DNA of 64,000 nt from Siderastrea siderea (GCA_964030785.1 OZ034970.1:17443911-17507910); one strand, 5' to 3'; shown: positions 1 to 12,525, numbered from the stretch's first letter. The notes: a model not told the origin generated them from the letters alone. Made by a program: numbers and translations.

Positions 1-237
1 GGCACTCGCGAAGAAGAACGTGACGAAATAGTTTTGACCATAGCGTGACTCAGTTTACGTCACGTTTCTTTTTTAAACCAACTGACATCTCAGCGTAATT
101 CTAAATGACAAGGGCACAGAAATTTAAATAGATTTATTGATAAAGAAAAAATTATCCGAAAGTCTAAAGGGAACGGTTATCTCCTGAAAAAGAAAACGTA
201 AAAGTCTACTTTTAGGCCATGATTCGGTGAACGCTTT

Positions 238-690
238 GGCGAAAGCAAGGGACTTCCCCGAATCGGTTTCTGTGTTTCAGTGATGTAATCGTTACGTGCC
301 AGGGCAAGTTAGGCGAATTCATGCAAGCTTCAAAGCTCCCTAGCATTTTCGTTTTTGCTCTCATCGAAAAGAAGTCAGCTCCATTGAATTTCTTGTACTT
401 TTCTACACAACTTTCCCTAAAGATTTTGGCGAAGCAAAGCAAAACTGCCAAAAAAATGCTTGCATTTGACTGTTGAATTATTCAACTTCGCGAAAGCAAG
501 GGACTTCCCTGAATCGGCTTCTGTGTTTCAGTGATGTAATGTTTACGTGCCAGGACAAGTTAGGCGAATTCATGCCAGCTTCGAAGCTCGCTAGCACCTT
601 CGTTCTTGCTTTCATCGAAAGGGTTTTTATCCCATTAAATCGCCAGTAATTTTCTACACCAACTATCATGAAAATTCTGGCGAATAAACT
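238..690. repeat. Tandem duplication, two ~200-bp copies
   Basis: Two diverged copies of the same sequence lie 251 bp apart. The motif GAAAGCAAGGGACTTCCC starts near 241 and again near 492, and both copies continue with a conserved CTGTGTTTCAGTGATGTAAT block. The small minus-strand ORFs across both copies are similar only because the DNA is repeated. No coding function is supported. Confidence 0.7.
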
Positions 691-795
691 CTAAACGAAC
701 GAAAATTACCGGTAAGTATTGTTTTGACCGAGCGAAGGTCTGGGGCAAGTGACCACCAAAAAAAAAACAAAAAAAAACGGGTATTACTAGACCCC

Positions 796-2817
796 GTCCT
801 GACGGCGGGGTAACAATGTCAAGAAGGCTGTTAAACGTGTTATCGCCACCCACGAGAAGAAACTTAAGAACTTAACGCGAAACACCGTTCTTCCATTTTT
901 CCCAACGGAGACAGTCACCAACCTCTCCTCGCACCATCTCACGTCCGAACAAGTTGAAATACTTATACACGGTCTGTCGCGTTCTATTTGTCCCCACACC
1001 ATCAGCAGAACGGATGTGTTTTCTTGTTTTGAACTGATTAATTGCACCATGGTCAGAAATCTAATCGACAGGAAGCAAAAGGGAAAACTGGTCGCTGATC
1101 TCTCTCGTCTTGCCCATTCGTATGTTTCTTCACACCAACCTTCCGCAGCGGACTTAAGGAAATTCAGGATATTAAGGGACCTACTAAAGCCTGACAAAGG
1201 AAATGGCATAGTTGTCATGGACAGGAACGCTTACGAACATGGTATTTTTAGCATTATCAGTGACACTTCTAAGTTTAAGGCTATTGATAACGATCCCACA
1301 TTACAAAGGGAGGGCAAATTACAACGCTTTCTAAGAGCACTTAAAAATAAGGGTCACTTAGATAAAAATACCTATGATAGTATTTATCCAGTTGGTTCTC
1401 AACCAGCTAGGTTCTATGGGCTTCATAAAATGCACAAGGCGCGGCAGCCTAATTCAACACCTCCAGTTCGACCCATAGTATCTTCAATAGGCACAATTAC
1501 AATTTATCAAAATTCCTTTGCAATCTTTTAGAACCTCATGTCCCCGTGACTACAATGTCCGCGACACGTTTTCTTTTGTACAGGAAATCAACCAGTTATC
1601 AATCTCTGGGAAGTTTATGGTTTCTTTTGATGTTGAGAGTTTCTTCACTAGTATACCTCTTGATGACTGCATTGATCTGGCGATCAAATACAATTTATCA
1701 GGGTAATCCTGGACTTAAGATAAGTCCCACTGACCTTAAAACCCTTTTCTCCTTCGCAACAGCAGAGACCCGTTTCCTATTTAAAGGTGTGTTTTATGAT
1801 CAAATAGATGGGGTTGCCATGGGTTCCCCCCTTGCTCCAGTCCTTGCAAACCTCTTTATGGGACATTGGGAAAAAACTGGTTAGATAACTATTCATCTTC
1901 TCAAGTTCTGTTCTTTAGACGCTATGTTGATGACACGTTTTGTTTGTTCAATAACGAGGAAGACGCGCTCATGTTCTTTGATTATATCAATGCCAGGCAC
2001 CCGAGTATTCGTTTCACAATGGAAAGGGAAATCGATAAGAAATTACCGTTTTTAGACATATTGTTACTAGTGTATATCGCAAGAAGACGTTCACCGGTCT
2101 TCTAACTAAATATTTTAGCTTTGCCCCTTTGAATTACAAACTAGGATTAGTCAGAACATTAGTAGACAGGGTTTATAAGATCAACAATTCCTGGGTTGGT
2201 TTCATCTGGACGTTAAAAAGCTTATCGTCATATTGCGGAAAAACTCTTTTCCGTCTTGGGTCATCGACAAGATTATTCACAGCTATGTTTCTAAGAAAAT
2301 GAATCCTTCAAATGGGCAGATCGACTCACCTAACTCCGGCAAAACGCACTTCTATAAACTCCCTGATGTTGCCCGGTTTTCTAAAATTGCTCAGACTAAG
2401 CTTAGAAAACTACTCAAACGTTATTGTAAAGCTGATTTAGATGTTAAGTTAGTCTTTAGTGCATTTAAACTTAGAAACATGTTTAGCGTGAAAGATTCAG
2501 TACCGCAGAGTCTACGTTCGCGTGTTGCTTATAAATTCTCGTGTGCTGGCTGTAATGCCAGCTACATTGACGAGACCACTCGCCACATTTGTACACGTGT
2601 TCGTGAGCACCTCTTGTCAGACAAGTCCTCACATGTTTACAGGCACCTGCAGTCATCCAGGGCCTGCCATGACTCTTGCATTGCAGAATGTTTCACGATC
2701 TTAGACTCCGCCGTCTCGAAATTCCAAATTAAGATCAAAGAGGCGATGCATATTAAGTGGGAAAATTCTACTCTTAATCAGCAGCTAAAGCGTCTAGAGT
2801 TATCTCTTTCCTTTTAA
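796..2817 (+). pseudogene. Penelope-like element, reverse transcriptase plus GIY-YIG relic
   Basis: This is a decayed Penelope-like retroelement ORF spread over several frames. The first piece (about 796-1531) has the KPDKGNGIVVMDR finger motif of Penelope RTs. A second frame (1518-1706) has the motif A region SFDVESFFTSIPL. A third (1546-1884) has GVAMGSPLAPVLANL (motif B). A fourth (1866-2105) has the catalytic YVDD. The last piece (2233-2817) has a GIY-YIG-like endonuclease region with a C-x2-C pair followed by SYIDETTRH and RVREH. At least three frameshifts separate the pieces, so no full-length product is possible. RT followed by GIY-YIG is the diagnostic Penelope order. A short tail with the motif GTCGAAACATG follows to about 3,115. 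Confidence 0.85.
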
Positions 2818-3256
2818 TTACTTTGTGTGTGTTTTTTGTGTGTCTTTTATTTTATCATTCTTGTTATGGGAAGCATTTTGTCTGTGTGTGCTCCTAAGTA
2901 ACTTAAAGTAACTATGTGCGCGCTATTTTTGTTTCCCGCGTATTTCATATTCAAATTGTACACGTAAGTTTTAAAGCGTAATTTTGTAACGTTCTTTAAT
3001 ACGAAAATTCAAATGTACAACCGTTAAGGCTCATTTGCAACTGAAGATGACATGAGAATGTCGAAACATGTTTTGTAATTTGAAAACTGTTGTTTCTTTA
3101 TTGAGAATTAAAGAAAGGAATGCCCATGTGAAGAATGCAATCTTCATTCCATGATCGTTGATGCGTGAAGCACGTTGCCTGTAATAGAATCCTCTTTTGA
3201 ATTAAAAGAGAAATATTGTTTAAAAATGGACGAGTAACCAGGGTAAGACATAATAG

Positions 3257-3297
3257 GATTTTGAGCGTTCTCTGGTTAAAGATTTAAAAGTTTACGA
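3257..3297 (+). repeat. Inverted repeat flanking second Penelope-like element, left arm
   Basis: These 41 bp, beginning GATTTTGAGCGTTCTCTGG, recur in inverted orientation at 5142-5182 with a single mismatch. They bracket the second Penelope-like relic and may be its terminal repeats or a host inverted repeat it used. Confidence 0.8.
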
Positions 3298-3357
3298 TCC
3301 ACAGCCTCAATTCTCCACAGAGCCCGTCTACCATTACATAATAACATCTCAGAAGCT

Positions 3358-4830
3358 GAAAAACAAGCACTTAAAAGCCTGAAGGAGGATGACTCTCGCC
3401 TAATAATGAAAGCTGACAAAGGCAACTGCTTTGCTGTTATGGACAGATGGTTCAGAAATCTCCATTCGCCAAGATCGAAAGAGAACTCAATCACAGATTA
3501 CTGGACCTAAAGAAGAAGAATAAGTTTGACGAATCGACCTATCGTAAACTACGATCCACTGACTTTGTTCCACCAGCCATACGAGGTTCAATTAAACACC
3601 ACAAGCCTGGTTATCCTCTTCAGCCCATTGTTTCATGCACTGGCTCAGTTTTCTATAACACATCTAAATTTCTCACTGACATCCTGGCCCCCATCCAGAA
3701 TTGCAATGGTTACTCTGTCTCCAATTTAATGGAATTTGCTGACCAAGTCGCTAACCTAGAAATTTCTGATGACGAACCCATGGTATCATTTGATGTGGTC
3801 TCACTCTTCACAGCTATTCCTGGTGAAAAAGCCTGTGAATATATCCGAAAAAAGCTCAATGAAGACACCACTCTACACTTAAGAACCAATCTCACCTCTG
3901 ATGAAATCATATCCCTCCTGGATTCACCCTATCAAACAAACCCTTCGTATACAATGACTATTTACAAACAGATACACGGTTGTGCCATGGGTAGTCCTGT
4001 CAGTCCCGTCGTTGCAACTCTTTGCATGGAAATAATTGAAGAATCAGCTATCTCTGCCTACGCAACTCCTCCAAAAGTTTGGAAACGCTATGTTGATGAC
4101 AGCTTCGAAATTATTAAGAAAAACTCCGTCTCAACCTTCCATGACACCCTTAACTCGTTCGACCCGAAGATTTCTTTCACTATTGAAACAGAGAACAATG
4201 GACAGATATCCTTCTTGGACACCCATCCAGAATGGATGGTGTTGTCACTATTGATGTTTACCGAAAATTTAATCACACAGACAGGTACTTGGATTTTTAT
4301 TCACACCACGAGAAGAACCACAAAATAAGTACTGCCTCCACTCTTCTGAACTGTGCTTCTAACCTCCGAAGCACCTCTGCGGGTAAATCAAAAGAATTGA
4401 TTTACGTTACAAATGCCCTGGCATCAAATGGCTACCCCCAATCTTTCATATCAAACATCCTGAAGAAGAAACCATCTCCTGAAACTACACCATCCCCAGA
4501 AGAGTTAGTTGGGATGTTCTTTAAATGGGCCGACCCTTCAAACTCAGATCGCGGTTTCGCAGTTTTACCATATATCAAAGGTCTAGCTGAGCCACTCACA
4601 AGAGTACTCAGAAATAATGGAATCTGAACCACAACCACACTCCTCAAGACCCTGCAACAGGAATTTGTTTCCCCCAAATCAAGACCACCAGTTGATCAAA
4701 AAACAAATGTTGTTTACAAGATTCCGTGTCCCGACCGTCCGTGGAGTTAAATTGGAGAAACTGGTGCTTAAAAACAAGAGTGAAGGAACATACTAGAATT
4801 ACTAAAGCCTTTACAAAAAGGTTCCAATAT
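3358..4830 (+). pseudogene. Second Penelope-like element, reverse transcriptase relic
   Basis: This is another decayed Penelope-like RT, of a different subfamily from the copy at 796. The ADKGNCFAVMDR finger motif lies near 3410-3450. A 293-codon piece (3447-4328) carries SFDVVSLFTAIP (motif A), GCAMGSPVSPVVA (motif B) and RYVDDSF (motif C with catalytic Asp-Asp). A frame change near 4230 leads to the thumb region at 4232-4627. Further downstream, a GIY-YIG start (NVVYKIPC) is readable around 4708-4730 but is quickly broken by stops. The copy lies between 41-bp inverted repeats. It is non-functional as it stands. Confidence 0.85.
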
Positions 4831-5141
4831 TGCAACACACGCATGGTTGAACGACCACTCCATTGGCTTTAAAAGTGTTCATGTAATCGACAAGGAAAAT
4901 TTCCACGTTAGAAAAACACTGGAATGCTGGCACACAGCAATTACAAGCGATGCAGACAATAATGCGAAACAATTACCTAGACAATATTCAATTTTATAAT
5001 AATCATCTGATTAGCATTTTATTCCCACTAAAATATTTTTATTGTTTTTATTCTCTTTTTCACACTTTTTGTAGTAAATATTTTAATTTTAGCGCTTTTT
5101 ATTCATCACTTGTCAAAGATTGCAGACTGGCAATCGAAAGC

Positions 5142-5182
5142 TCGTAAACTTTTAAATTTTTAACCAGAGAACGCTCAAAATC
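5142..5182 (-). repeat. Inverted repeat flanking second Penelope-like element, right arm
   Basis: This is the reverse complement of 3257-3297 with one mismatch over 41 bp. Together the arms delimit a unit of about 1.93 kb. Confidence 0.8.
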
Positions 5183-6403
5183 TTATTAAAAGAGAAATGT
5201 CACCTACAGAGAACATCCAATTTCACTGTAAAAGGTGTCCTCTGTCACGTCATCAAAATTTTGTGTCTAAGACGACCTTGGGAGCATCTTCCCAGTGCAG
5301 AGCACGTTCAATGTTAGCATTGCAAGTTTAACTTGCAGGATGTAAACATTTCTCATGTTCTCAGACTCTTCACATACGTGTTTAAAATCTAGAAAAACAA
5401 ATGGAAGCGAAAGAAAACAAAATGTCAAATGCTTTTAGTTTAATGTCTGAGTTAAATCATTATTACAAGCCAGCCCTGTCAAAATGACTGGCAGCAACAA
5501 GTACAACAACGGAAGGGTATGCAGTCATCTCGCCACCAACCACCTCGCCACCAGGTGAGGTCATCTCGCCACCAAAAATGAAATGCACTTACAAAAATTG
5601 TACGTTCACGAATGTACAAACAAGTACCATGTGACATGGAACAGCTGAATTTAGGCTAATTTGCCTTTAGACTGCTAATAGTCCCCTTTTTTGTTGTTTG
5701 ATATTCGAGGACGCTTCGATTGAAACGCCGCCATCTCGCTTTCTTATGTTGAGCTCAGCCTGGACAGAGTGCTAAGGTTACAGAGGAATTCCCAAGGATC
5801 CCTAGGCAAGGGAAACTGGATTCATACCAACATGGCATATGATGGAATCGGGTCACTTCAAAACTGTAGACGTTTCTTCGCTATGATCTACACTAGATAT
5901 CACGCAAAATACAAAACCCAGCCAGAATATTGAATAAAACCGTGATACGCAATCGCAATTTGCTTGAAAAGTAATACCTCCTTTTGATTTAAATTAAGAT
6001 TTTAACTTGCAAATTTTAATAGAAGCTGTAAATGGTTTGAGACCAGGAGTCATATCATAGGTCGGTAAATTATGATCGTCCGGGTGAGCATAGGCCTGAG
6101 AAACTGTTTGTTATGACATTGACTGATGTTTCAACAACGTGAGCGGAAGTCATCATCAGAGTCAAGTGAATCGTCAATAGATGTTATAAGTCTCTAGTCC
6201 TTGTCCTGATTGGTCGACGATCTCGTGATGTTATCGACCACTAGGCCTGGAGAAAATGTTTTTCAGGAGTTGAACTTTGGCATGGATTCTAATAAAACCG
6301 TAGATAAATGTTTGAAGAAGAACAAGTACTTGATACAGAGGTACAAAGAAGCCAAACAGTGAAACCGAAAGCAGACGGGGGGTCCCAGAGAAGAAGCGTA
6401 CTG
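5183..6403. other. Non-coding, no gene seen
   Basis: This AT-rich stretch has no convincing coding signal. A short CTCGCCACCA motif is repeated three times at about 5528-5575. Confidence 0.5.
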
Positions 6404-6547
6404 TATGACAAGTTTGACACGATCTTAGGATACAGAGATATCGTTACCTAGACCCACGTATCAGAAGCGGGGACAAGTGCGAGTGTGTTAGATACCTCAA
6501 GCAGCTTGGCATCTCATGATTTAGATGAGCAGCTCCCGCAGAAGTGA
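6404..6547 (+). pseudogene. Relic of a Myb/SANT-like or similar ORF
   Basis: One frame reads YDKFDTILGYRDIVT, then a stop, then about 30 more codons rich in Ser, Thr and Asp. The pattern resembles the region that follows Myb/SANT-like DNA-binding domains in cnidarian transposon-associated proteins. Lys/Glu-rich coding remnants seem to continue in other frames to about 6,715. Identification rests on recall of the motif style only, so it is weak. Confidence 0.3.
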
Positions 6548-6839
6548 AGGATGAGAAGCGAAGCGAGGACGAACTTTAAAAACAAATAAAATACGAGAAA
6601 AGATGGGAAGAAACGCAGGAAACAAAATCGTGCATTGTTAAAAGATGAAGAAGAACAGGAAAGGAAGGAGTTCCGAAGGAGTTCCGCGAAAGTCTGAACA
6701 GAGCGGCGGGAATTTAACAAATTTATTGAAACATTTTCAAGTACTCAACAACAACAAATGGCTATGACGGGCCAGTTTATCGGAGCCACGACTCAGTTCA
6801 TAAACAAAACCAAGAGTCGTCTCTGAAATAAATAGTGAG

Positions 6840-8960
6840 GCTATATTACTACTGTTGGGAAAGGTAGGTAAGTTTTTTCCTTATCTTGGTTGGAGATGAC
6901 GTAAAAAATTGGTCACTTACTGGACAAAATGCTAAGGTCAACAGTAACTATTTCTGTTGCTGCACTCCACCGTACCAAAAAAGATGGCGACTGGTACATT
7001 TACCCATAGTTCTTAGCGAACAAGAACCCTAAAAACGCTCATAAGAATGCAAAGAAAAGTTCTAAAGACTTCAAACTTAGCATATAGAATGTTGCTAGCA
7101 CAGGGACAAATTTATGCAAAAAATATGGCTTTCATGTGCCCATTGGCTGTGTTAGGTTTGCAAGGTATTATGGTAAAATGTACAGCCGCCATCTTTTTCC
7201 GTATGGTGGATTAGGATCGCAATATTTGCGTAATCGCGAAGTTCCTCGCCTCGTGCACTCCCCTCCTCTGGGGAGAGGACATGCGCTTGGGAGCAAAGGT
7301 GCTGCACATTTTCACAACCATAAGTATTGAGGTATGATATTTCGATAATCTCGACTTTCCATGAGCCTGTGCCTTCTTGCGCTTTCGGTATACGTCACCA
7401 CAAACACCAGAAAAATCCCAGGGGAATTACATTTAAAATTATTTGTTAAGTCAGTCGTGTGGACAAGCACCATTAAGTTCTCCATTAACCTCTCAGCAAG
7501 CCTGGAAAACACCCCCACCGCCTGATCAAAAGATTAACTTCGCTTGTTTTAATCACACTCTGTCATTAGGTATGTTTGAAGGGAATGAAGAGAACTTAAA
7601 ATCAACAATCTATCTGCGTCATCGTGACAGCTGGGGAATTAGATGTTGACATAACAGAAACATGGTTCATGCCCAGATAGCTGGACAGGACACCAAAAGA
7701 AAAGTAAAGAGGACCACGGCCTAACCCTGGTGCAGTCAAGAGAACTCTTTTACCAAACTCAAGGGTTACTCGCTGTCGGTTCTCGTAAGTGGCTGCTTTC
7801 CAATAAAAATATTAATTTGTGTTATTGAGAGAAACAAAAATATGAGCTTAAACAAAACTTCTAGAACAAATAACATAAAGCTGAGCATAATACTAATAAG
7901 GGCTGCCATACAAGCACGGAGAACTCCCACTACTGAGGGACATGCTAGGGATCAGTCCCAGGAAGGTGTCCTAAAGTTAGGGGTGTTTATCAAGACAGCA
8001 GATGTGGGGAAAATGGGATTGCGACTTCAAAAATGTACACATTAAGAGAAATTTCACTGTACTTTGCTTGTATAATAATGATAGGAAATTTGACCATTCT
8101 TCTTGATTGCAATGTTCAGGATAAGGGTTATGGGCTCGTTCAGGATAATTGCCCATACAAAACGCTACTGCTAAAATAGCCGATGCAACTTATACAACGC
8201 GTGCACAAGAGGCACTACACGTGTGCCTCTTGCCTGCATATCGTCAGAGTTGTGGCCTACTTTCACACTGGCCCCTGCTACTGAATTTGAAGTCAACATA
8301 AAAGTGGTTTTTGTTTTTCTCTTCTTTTTGCCGTTAATAGAAGTGATAGTGGAGCCCGCACGCTAGCGCGTCAGCAGAGCACCATTGCTAAGTAAATTTG
8401 GTAACCTATCAAGCCAAGAATTTTGGTAGTGATGTAATAGTCACGTGACCATCCGTCCGTACTACGTTCCTCCGTCCCCAACACAGGGTCACCAATATGA
8501 AGTGGCATACACTGGATATAACCCTGTGCTGAATCCTGTGGTTTGGGTGCGAAATCGCATGGTGACCCGCGTTGTAGCAAAACAAGCAAAGACAAGAAAA
8601 GTCAAAAACAAATTGTTAATGGAAAAAAAGTACAAAAGAATACTCATTTGTCTTTTTGGTGGAAAGCGAAAAGTTCAATTTAGGCAAAAAAAAGATTATG
8701 CGATAAAGTTATGGCAAAAAGTTCAAATTTGCCTTGTCGGTTCAGTTGTGAACTTGGTCAGCACACCGCTTGAGTTCGCAGCATTTCGCAGCAGATTCGA
8801 CGCCAAATATAGCAGAGCTAGTGCTTTTGGGGTTTTTCTATCCACAACCATACTTTTTACGGCGGTCCGAACACATTTTGCCAGGAAAAACACCAGCATT
8901 TTCATGTTGATAGGTAGCTTGTCACGAAGAAAGAAATTAGTAAAATTAACACTCCTGATA
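6840..8960. other. Non-coding, no gene seen
   Basis: Only short, compositionally unremarkable ORFs occur here. The 181-codon reading frame at 8445-8990 shows no recognisable domain and looks like chance. Confidence 0.5.
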
Positions 8961-8965
8961 ACAAT

Positions 8966-9060
8966 AAGCGCCCATGGCCTAGTGGACTAAACACCACCTT
9001 ATGATGCCGTCAAGCTGGGTTCCAGTCCCAGCAAGGACATGGATTTTTTCTTTTTTCTTT
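8966..9060 (+). repeat. tRNA-derived SINE head
   Basis: An RNA polymerase III A box (TGGCCTAGTGG, 8975-8985) and a B box with one mismatch (GGTTCCAGTCC, 9018-9028) are spaced as in a tRNA gene. A perfect 5-bp T-stem (CTGGG/CCCAG) encloses the B box. The acceptor ends do not pair, so this is not a functional tRNA. A T-rich tract follows at 9042-9060. A tRNA-derived SINE or tRNA pseudogene is the best reading. Confidence 0.65.
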
Positions 9061-9379
9061 TCTGTTAATTTAACGACTTGAATGAGAGTATTTTCACAAA
9101 TTAATAAGTGGCAGCAAAAAAACAAAAAACAAAAAAAAACAAAAGGGGGGCCCCCTTTTAGGCTTGGCTAGATCTATATATTAGGATATAGCCAATGCGT
9201 CAAACAAACGTACTAAAATTCAAGCACTCTTTAACTCCCTTTGGGACGGATGAAAGAAAAAAGTTGTCGGGGTAAACGTTTGTTAAAGCAATGCCAGGAA
9301 CAAAATTACGCCTTGTGTAAAACTTCTTTTTTTAATTGATACTTGAGTAAGATTACCTATAAAGGGAAATGGCCTCTAG

Positions 9380-9514
9380 AGGGAGAGAGTTCGTGATCAC
9401 CAAAAGCCAGAAGAAGCTACTTTTGGCATTTCTGATTTAGATGATGTTTCAGAAGTAGATGTGTATAAGATTGATACAACCTCTCCCTCCTTTAGAAAAG
9501 AAGAGTCTGTACTG
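9380..9514 (+). CDS. Candidate internal exon, unknown protein
   Basis: A 45-codon open stretch rich in acidic residues ends exactly at a CTG|GTGAGT splice donor. Its phase is compatible with the open stretch at 9619-9711. No domain is recognised. It may be a fragment of a host gene whose 5' exons are missing, or chance. Confidence 0.3.
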
Positions 9515-9618
9515 GTGAGTTAACTGGAATTGCAATAAAAGATTCAATGTGGACAGCTTGCACACAAGTTACTGAATAATAAGGAAAACGTTGCTCTTCC
9601 ATTTTTATATATATACAG

Positions 9619-9711
9619 GGGGAGGATGTGCTGTCTCAGTCATTGGCCGAACGTTCCCTCACAGGGGCAGATTCGACTTTTGTTAAAGCATCCCTCTTAC
9701 AAAAAGTTTAA
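9619..9711 (+). CDS. Candidate terminal exon, unknown protein
   Basis: This begins just after TATATATACAG|GGGG, a plausible acceptor. It stays open for 30 codons to a TAA and joins in phase 0 with the candidate exon ending at 9514. No domain is recognised. Confidence 0.3.
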   Translation, partial: GEDVLSQSLAERSLTGADSTFVKASLLQKV

Positions 9712-10238
9712 CTAAAAATACGTCTAAAAAGGCGTTTTACGATCACTACAGTTGTTTGCACAAATCTGCTTTAATCTAAACAACGGACAACATTTGTATT
9801 CTCTTTGCTGATCTGATAGACCAGCATTTGTTACCGGCACCAAGACAGCTTTCATCAGTTAAAAAGCGTACGGAAATGATTTTGTTTTTAAACGAAACTA
9901 CGGAAATGTTTGAGGTTCCACAGAAATGTTTTTTTGGCAAGACAGCTTTAGTTTCATATTTAACTGAAAAGCTTACGAAAATTTTATTTTTAAAAGGTTC
10001 AGTACAGAGATGTTTGATTTCTTCTTAAGTCCCTCTTAGGTTTCTGTCGCATATTTCGCCAATTCACTACGCATCCAATGAAGCTGCATGTAGAGTTGAA
10101 AGTTCAGTTGAGAGATTACAAATATTCCGGCCTCTGATGGTTAACAAAAAAACGTCAGCTGTACTTACATTTAATAGCTCCCCTATAGTTTAAATCCCCT
10201 TACATAACTGTTTTTCATACAGCACGAGGCACAGAATC
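9712..10238. other. Non-coding, no gene seen
   Basis: AT-rich sequence with no coding signal. It is probably 3' flank of the fibrinogen-domain exon on the minus strand. Confidence 0.4.
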
Positions 10239-10498
10239 TTAAAAATTCTGCGGCCGTATCTTCATCTCAGACCTCTTGACAGAGTAATGGGCATTTTTCC
10301 AGTGGTACCAGGACATTGCTTGACCACTGATCTTGCCGTTAAGGTACAGGCCATTCAGGTTGGACCAGTGGCAAGCACCGTACCACCAGGCACCTTTATC
10401 CCTAGCAGCACAGTTGCCACTAGACCACTTGTCATTATCACGATCTTTGGTGGAAAATGCCATACCACGATGATAACCAAGAGAATCTTCAGCAGTGC
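10239..10498 (-). CDS. Fibrinogen C-terminal domain protein, terminal exon
   Basis: The minus-strand exon begins after a CTTTTTTCAG acceptor and ends at a TAA. It reads in the style of the last third of a fibrinogen-related domain: MAFSTKDRDND (the calcium-site region), then NCA, GAWWYGACHWSNLNG, and a final KRSEMKIRP. These match the conserved Cys pair, the WWY block and the terminal MKIRP of ficolin, angiopoietin and tenascin-type domains. Such proteins are secreted lectin-like or matrix proteins. Upstream exons, which would lie to the right on this strand, were not found, so the gene is partial or its other exons are distant. Confidence 0.85.
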
Positions 10499-10757
10499 CT
10501 GAAAAAAGTACAGCGTGAATTAGTTTATCTTCCTGGAAAAAAAACTGTGCATCTTGGGCGCGGAGACATTCTGAATTTAATAAAAACGTGTTAACCCCTC
10601 AAGAACCAGAAATGTGTTCCTCCTCGCAGAATTTCTGTTCAACTCTAAAAAATGCCATTAAAAAAGCGGGATTTAACTCTTTGAAAGAATTCCATGGTTT
10701 GCAACCCATCCATACCCTCTTAATGCGATATTTTTAGACAGTGCTCCGTCCCGCTTA

Positions 10758-11893
10758 GGCCCCGTTTATATGGTCTCGGGTACCTGAGATAACCCTCCTC
10801 CCCACGAGTTACCTTGGGCGAGCTAATCTTTCACCTGTTTCTTTGAAAAGTTCAACGAACAGTTTACATGAAGCTCACCAACTCGTCTCGGGGAGGCGAG
10901 ACAACTCGTTTTTGGTTTAAAGACAACTAAATCAACAAAATGTATACTGAAGAAGAAAAATTTAGACAGAGGCTACAGTAATCAAATCAGGGGATAGGGG
11001 CACCCTACCTACTAGGGTTGAAGATACCGTCGTTCTACATGCAAAGTTCGAACATGGTAGGGGCACTTTCCCTAGCAGGGTTAAGAGATAGTGCCATTTT
11101 ACATGAGCTGAATTTTCCCTACCTCTGGGGGGGGGGGGGGGGGGCAGGGAGCTAAACTAAAGGGCAATTGAAAAAAATAAAACAATGTTTTCCAACAATT
11201 CTCTTTTTCAAAAAAATTGAACATTTTTTTTAAAAGCTAAACTAGAGAGCAGCACTGTGCGAACTTAAGTTGTAAAACTTAATTTTAAAAAAAGTTTTAA
11301 AAAATTCTTTAAGAAATTAAGAAAACTTCCCCTTTCTCCGTTGACCAAGAAAAATTTTTCGCCACCTTGTTGCTGCTTTTACTTTGGCTTGCCGTTGCTT
11401 TTCGTTTGTTGACGTTTGTAAAGGTTTCGCGCTCGCTCTCTGGGTGTATTGGTCGGTTTCTTCGACCTCGAAAGCGCTTTCCTCGATCAGATCCTCCTCC
11501 ATTGCATCCCTCGTCGTTTCTGAACCTTCAGGTTGACTTCCAGTCATTATTTGGAGTTGAAATCTTCGAAAATATTTTCCAGGTTTTTAGCTTAGCTTGA
11601 AGAATTCGAAGCCATGCTCGAATTTGGCGCGTGCCCGGCGGTAATCTGAGAACGACGAACCATAGCCCTACCACCTAGGGCTAGCCCTACTTTTTGGTTT
11701 TACATGGGCTTACGTCAACAAACTTGTCCCTACCATGCAGGGTTTCCCTACCTTGAAGGTAGGGAAACCCTATCCCCTAAGGGCACCCTCCCTCGCATGT
11801 AAAACGAAGAGCGTAATACAAAGGAGAAGGGAAACTCTACTACCTAGGGTAACCCGACTACCTAGGGGCACCCTCTCACATGTAAACGGCCCC
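10758..11893. mobile_element. Possible non-autonomous DNA transposon, Harbinger-like ends
   Basis: The left end GGCCCCGTTTATATGG and the right end CATGTAAACGGCCCC are imperfect inverted copies. Both are flanked by TTA, which would fit the 3-bp target duplication of PIF/Harbinger elements. The interior holds repeated CCTACCTAGGG-type palindromes and an 18-base G run (11127-11144). The terminal match is short, so this is a candidate only. Confidence 0.4.
11317..11547 (-). CDS. Hypothetical short ORF, 76 aa
   Basis: An ATG-started minus-strand ORF with an acidic N-terminal half and a Lys/Arg-rich C-terminal half (RWRKIFLGQRRKGK). It lies inside the candidate Harbinger-like element. No family is recognised. 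It may be a first exon or chance. Confidence 0.2.
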   Translation of the reverse strand: MTGSQPEGSETTRDAMEEDLIEESAFEVEETDQYTQRASAKPLQTSTNEKQRQAKVKAATRWRKIFLGQRRKGKFS

Positions 11894-11896
11894 TTA

Positions 11897-12417
11897 GGGT
11901 CGTCACGCAACAACGCTCCTCCCTAAGAATGCTGCGTAGGAGACTACGTCCCACTTCGAACTAGAATTCTATTCAGCAGTCTGCAAAACATTTCAGAAAA
12001 AAACAGCACGATGAAATGGAATAGCAAGTTATTTACGTACACATCCGTACTATTCGGTAACATTTTCTCCCCATGAGAAACCAGATTTCTTTATCTCTAA
12101 AGCAGAAATACGACCTTCACAAGAAACACAACAACATTCGGATCGAGATCCCTAGTCTCCCATTGGTTTGTATATACAACCAATAGCAAGACACAACAAA
12201 GAATGAAGAGATTCTTTATGGAATAGAAACTGCAATCTTGCTCAAGAATGAATCAAACACTAAATGAAGACGGCATGCAGCCTTCAGTCTCACGAACCAG
12301 CATTTAACTGCTGCAGATCGATTTAACAAATGGAGGTTTAGAAAACAGACCGTCACAGGAAGTCCAAACAATAACTTCTGGCATAACCGCTGACCATTTA
12401 TTGGAAAGCCCGACCCA
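11897..12417. other. Non-coding, no gene seen
   Basis: No coding or structural signal could be supported. Confidence 0.4.
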
Positions 12418-12525
12418 AAATCCAACTTCAAAATCCAACTCGAAATCCAACTTGAAATCCAACTCGAAAATCCAACTCGAAATCCAAATCGAAATCTAAA
12501 TTTGAAAATCCAGCTCGAAATCCTA
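12418..12525. repeat. Minisatellite, ~12-13-bp AATCCAACTCGA unit
   Basis: About eight imperfect copies of AATCCAACT(C/T)GA stand head to tail. The apparent peptide repeat on the minus strand is a by-product of the unit. Confidence 0.8.

Noticed and set aside
8445..8990. 181-codon plus-strand ORF
   Set aside because: It has no domain, sits in AT-rich sequence and runs into the SINE head.
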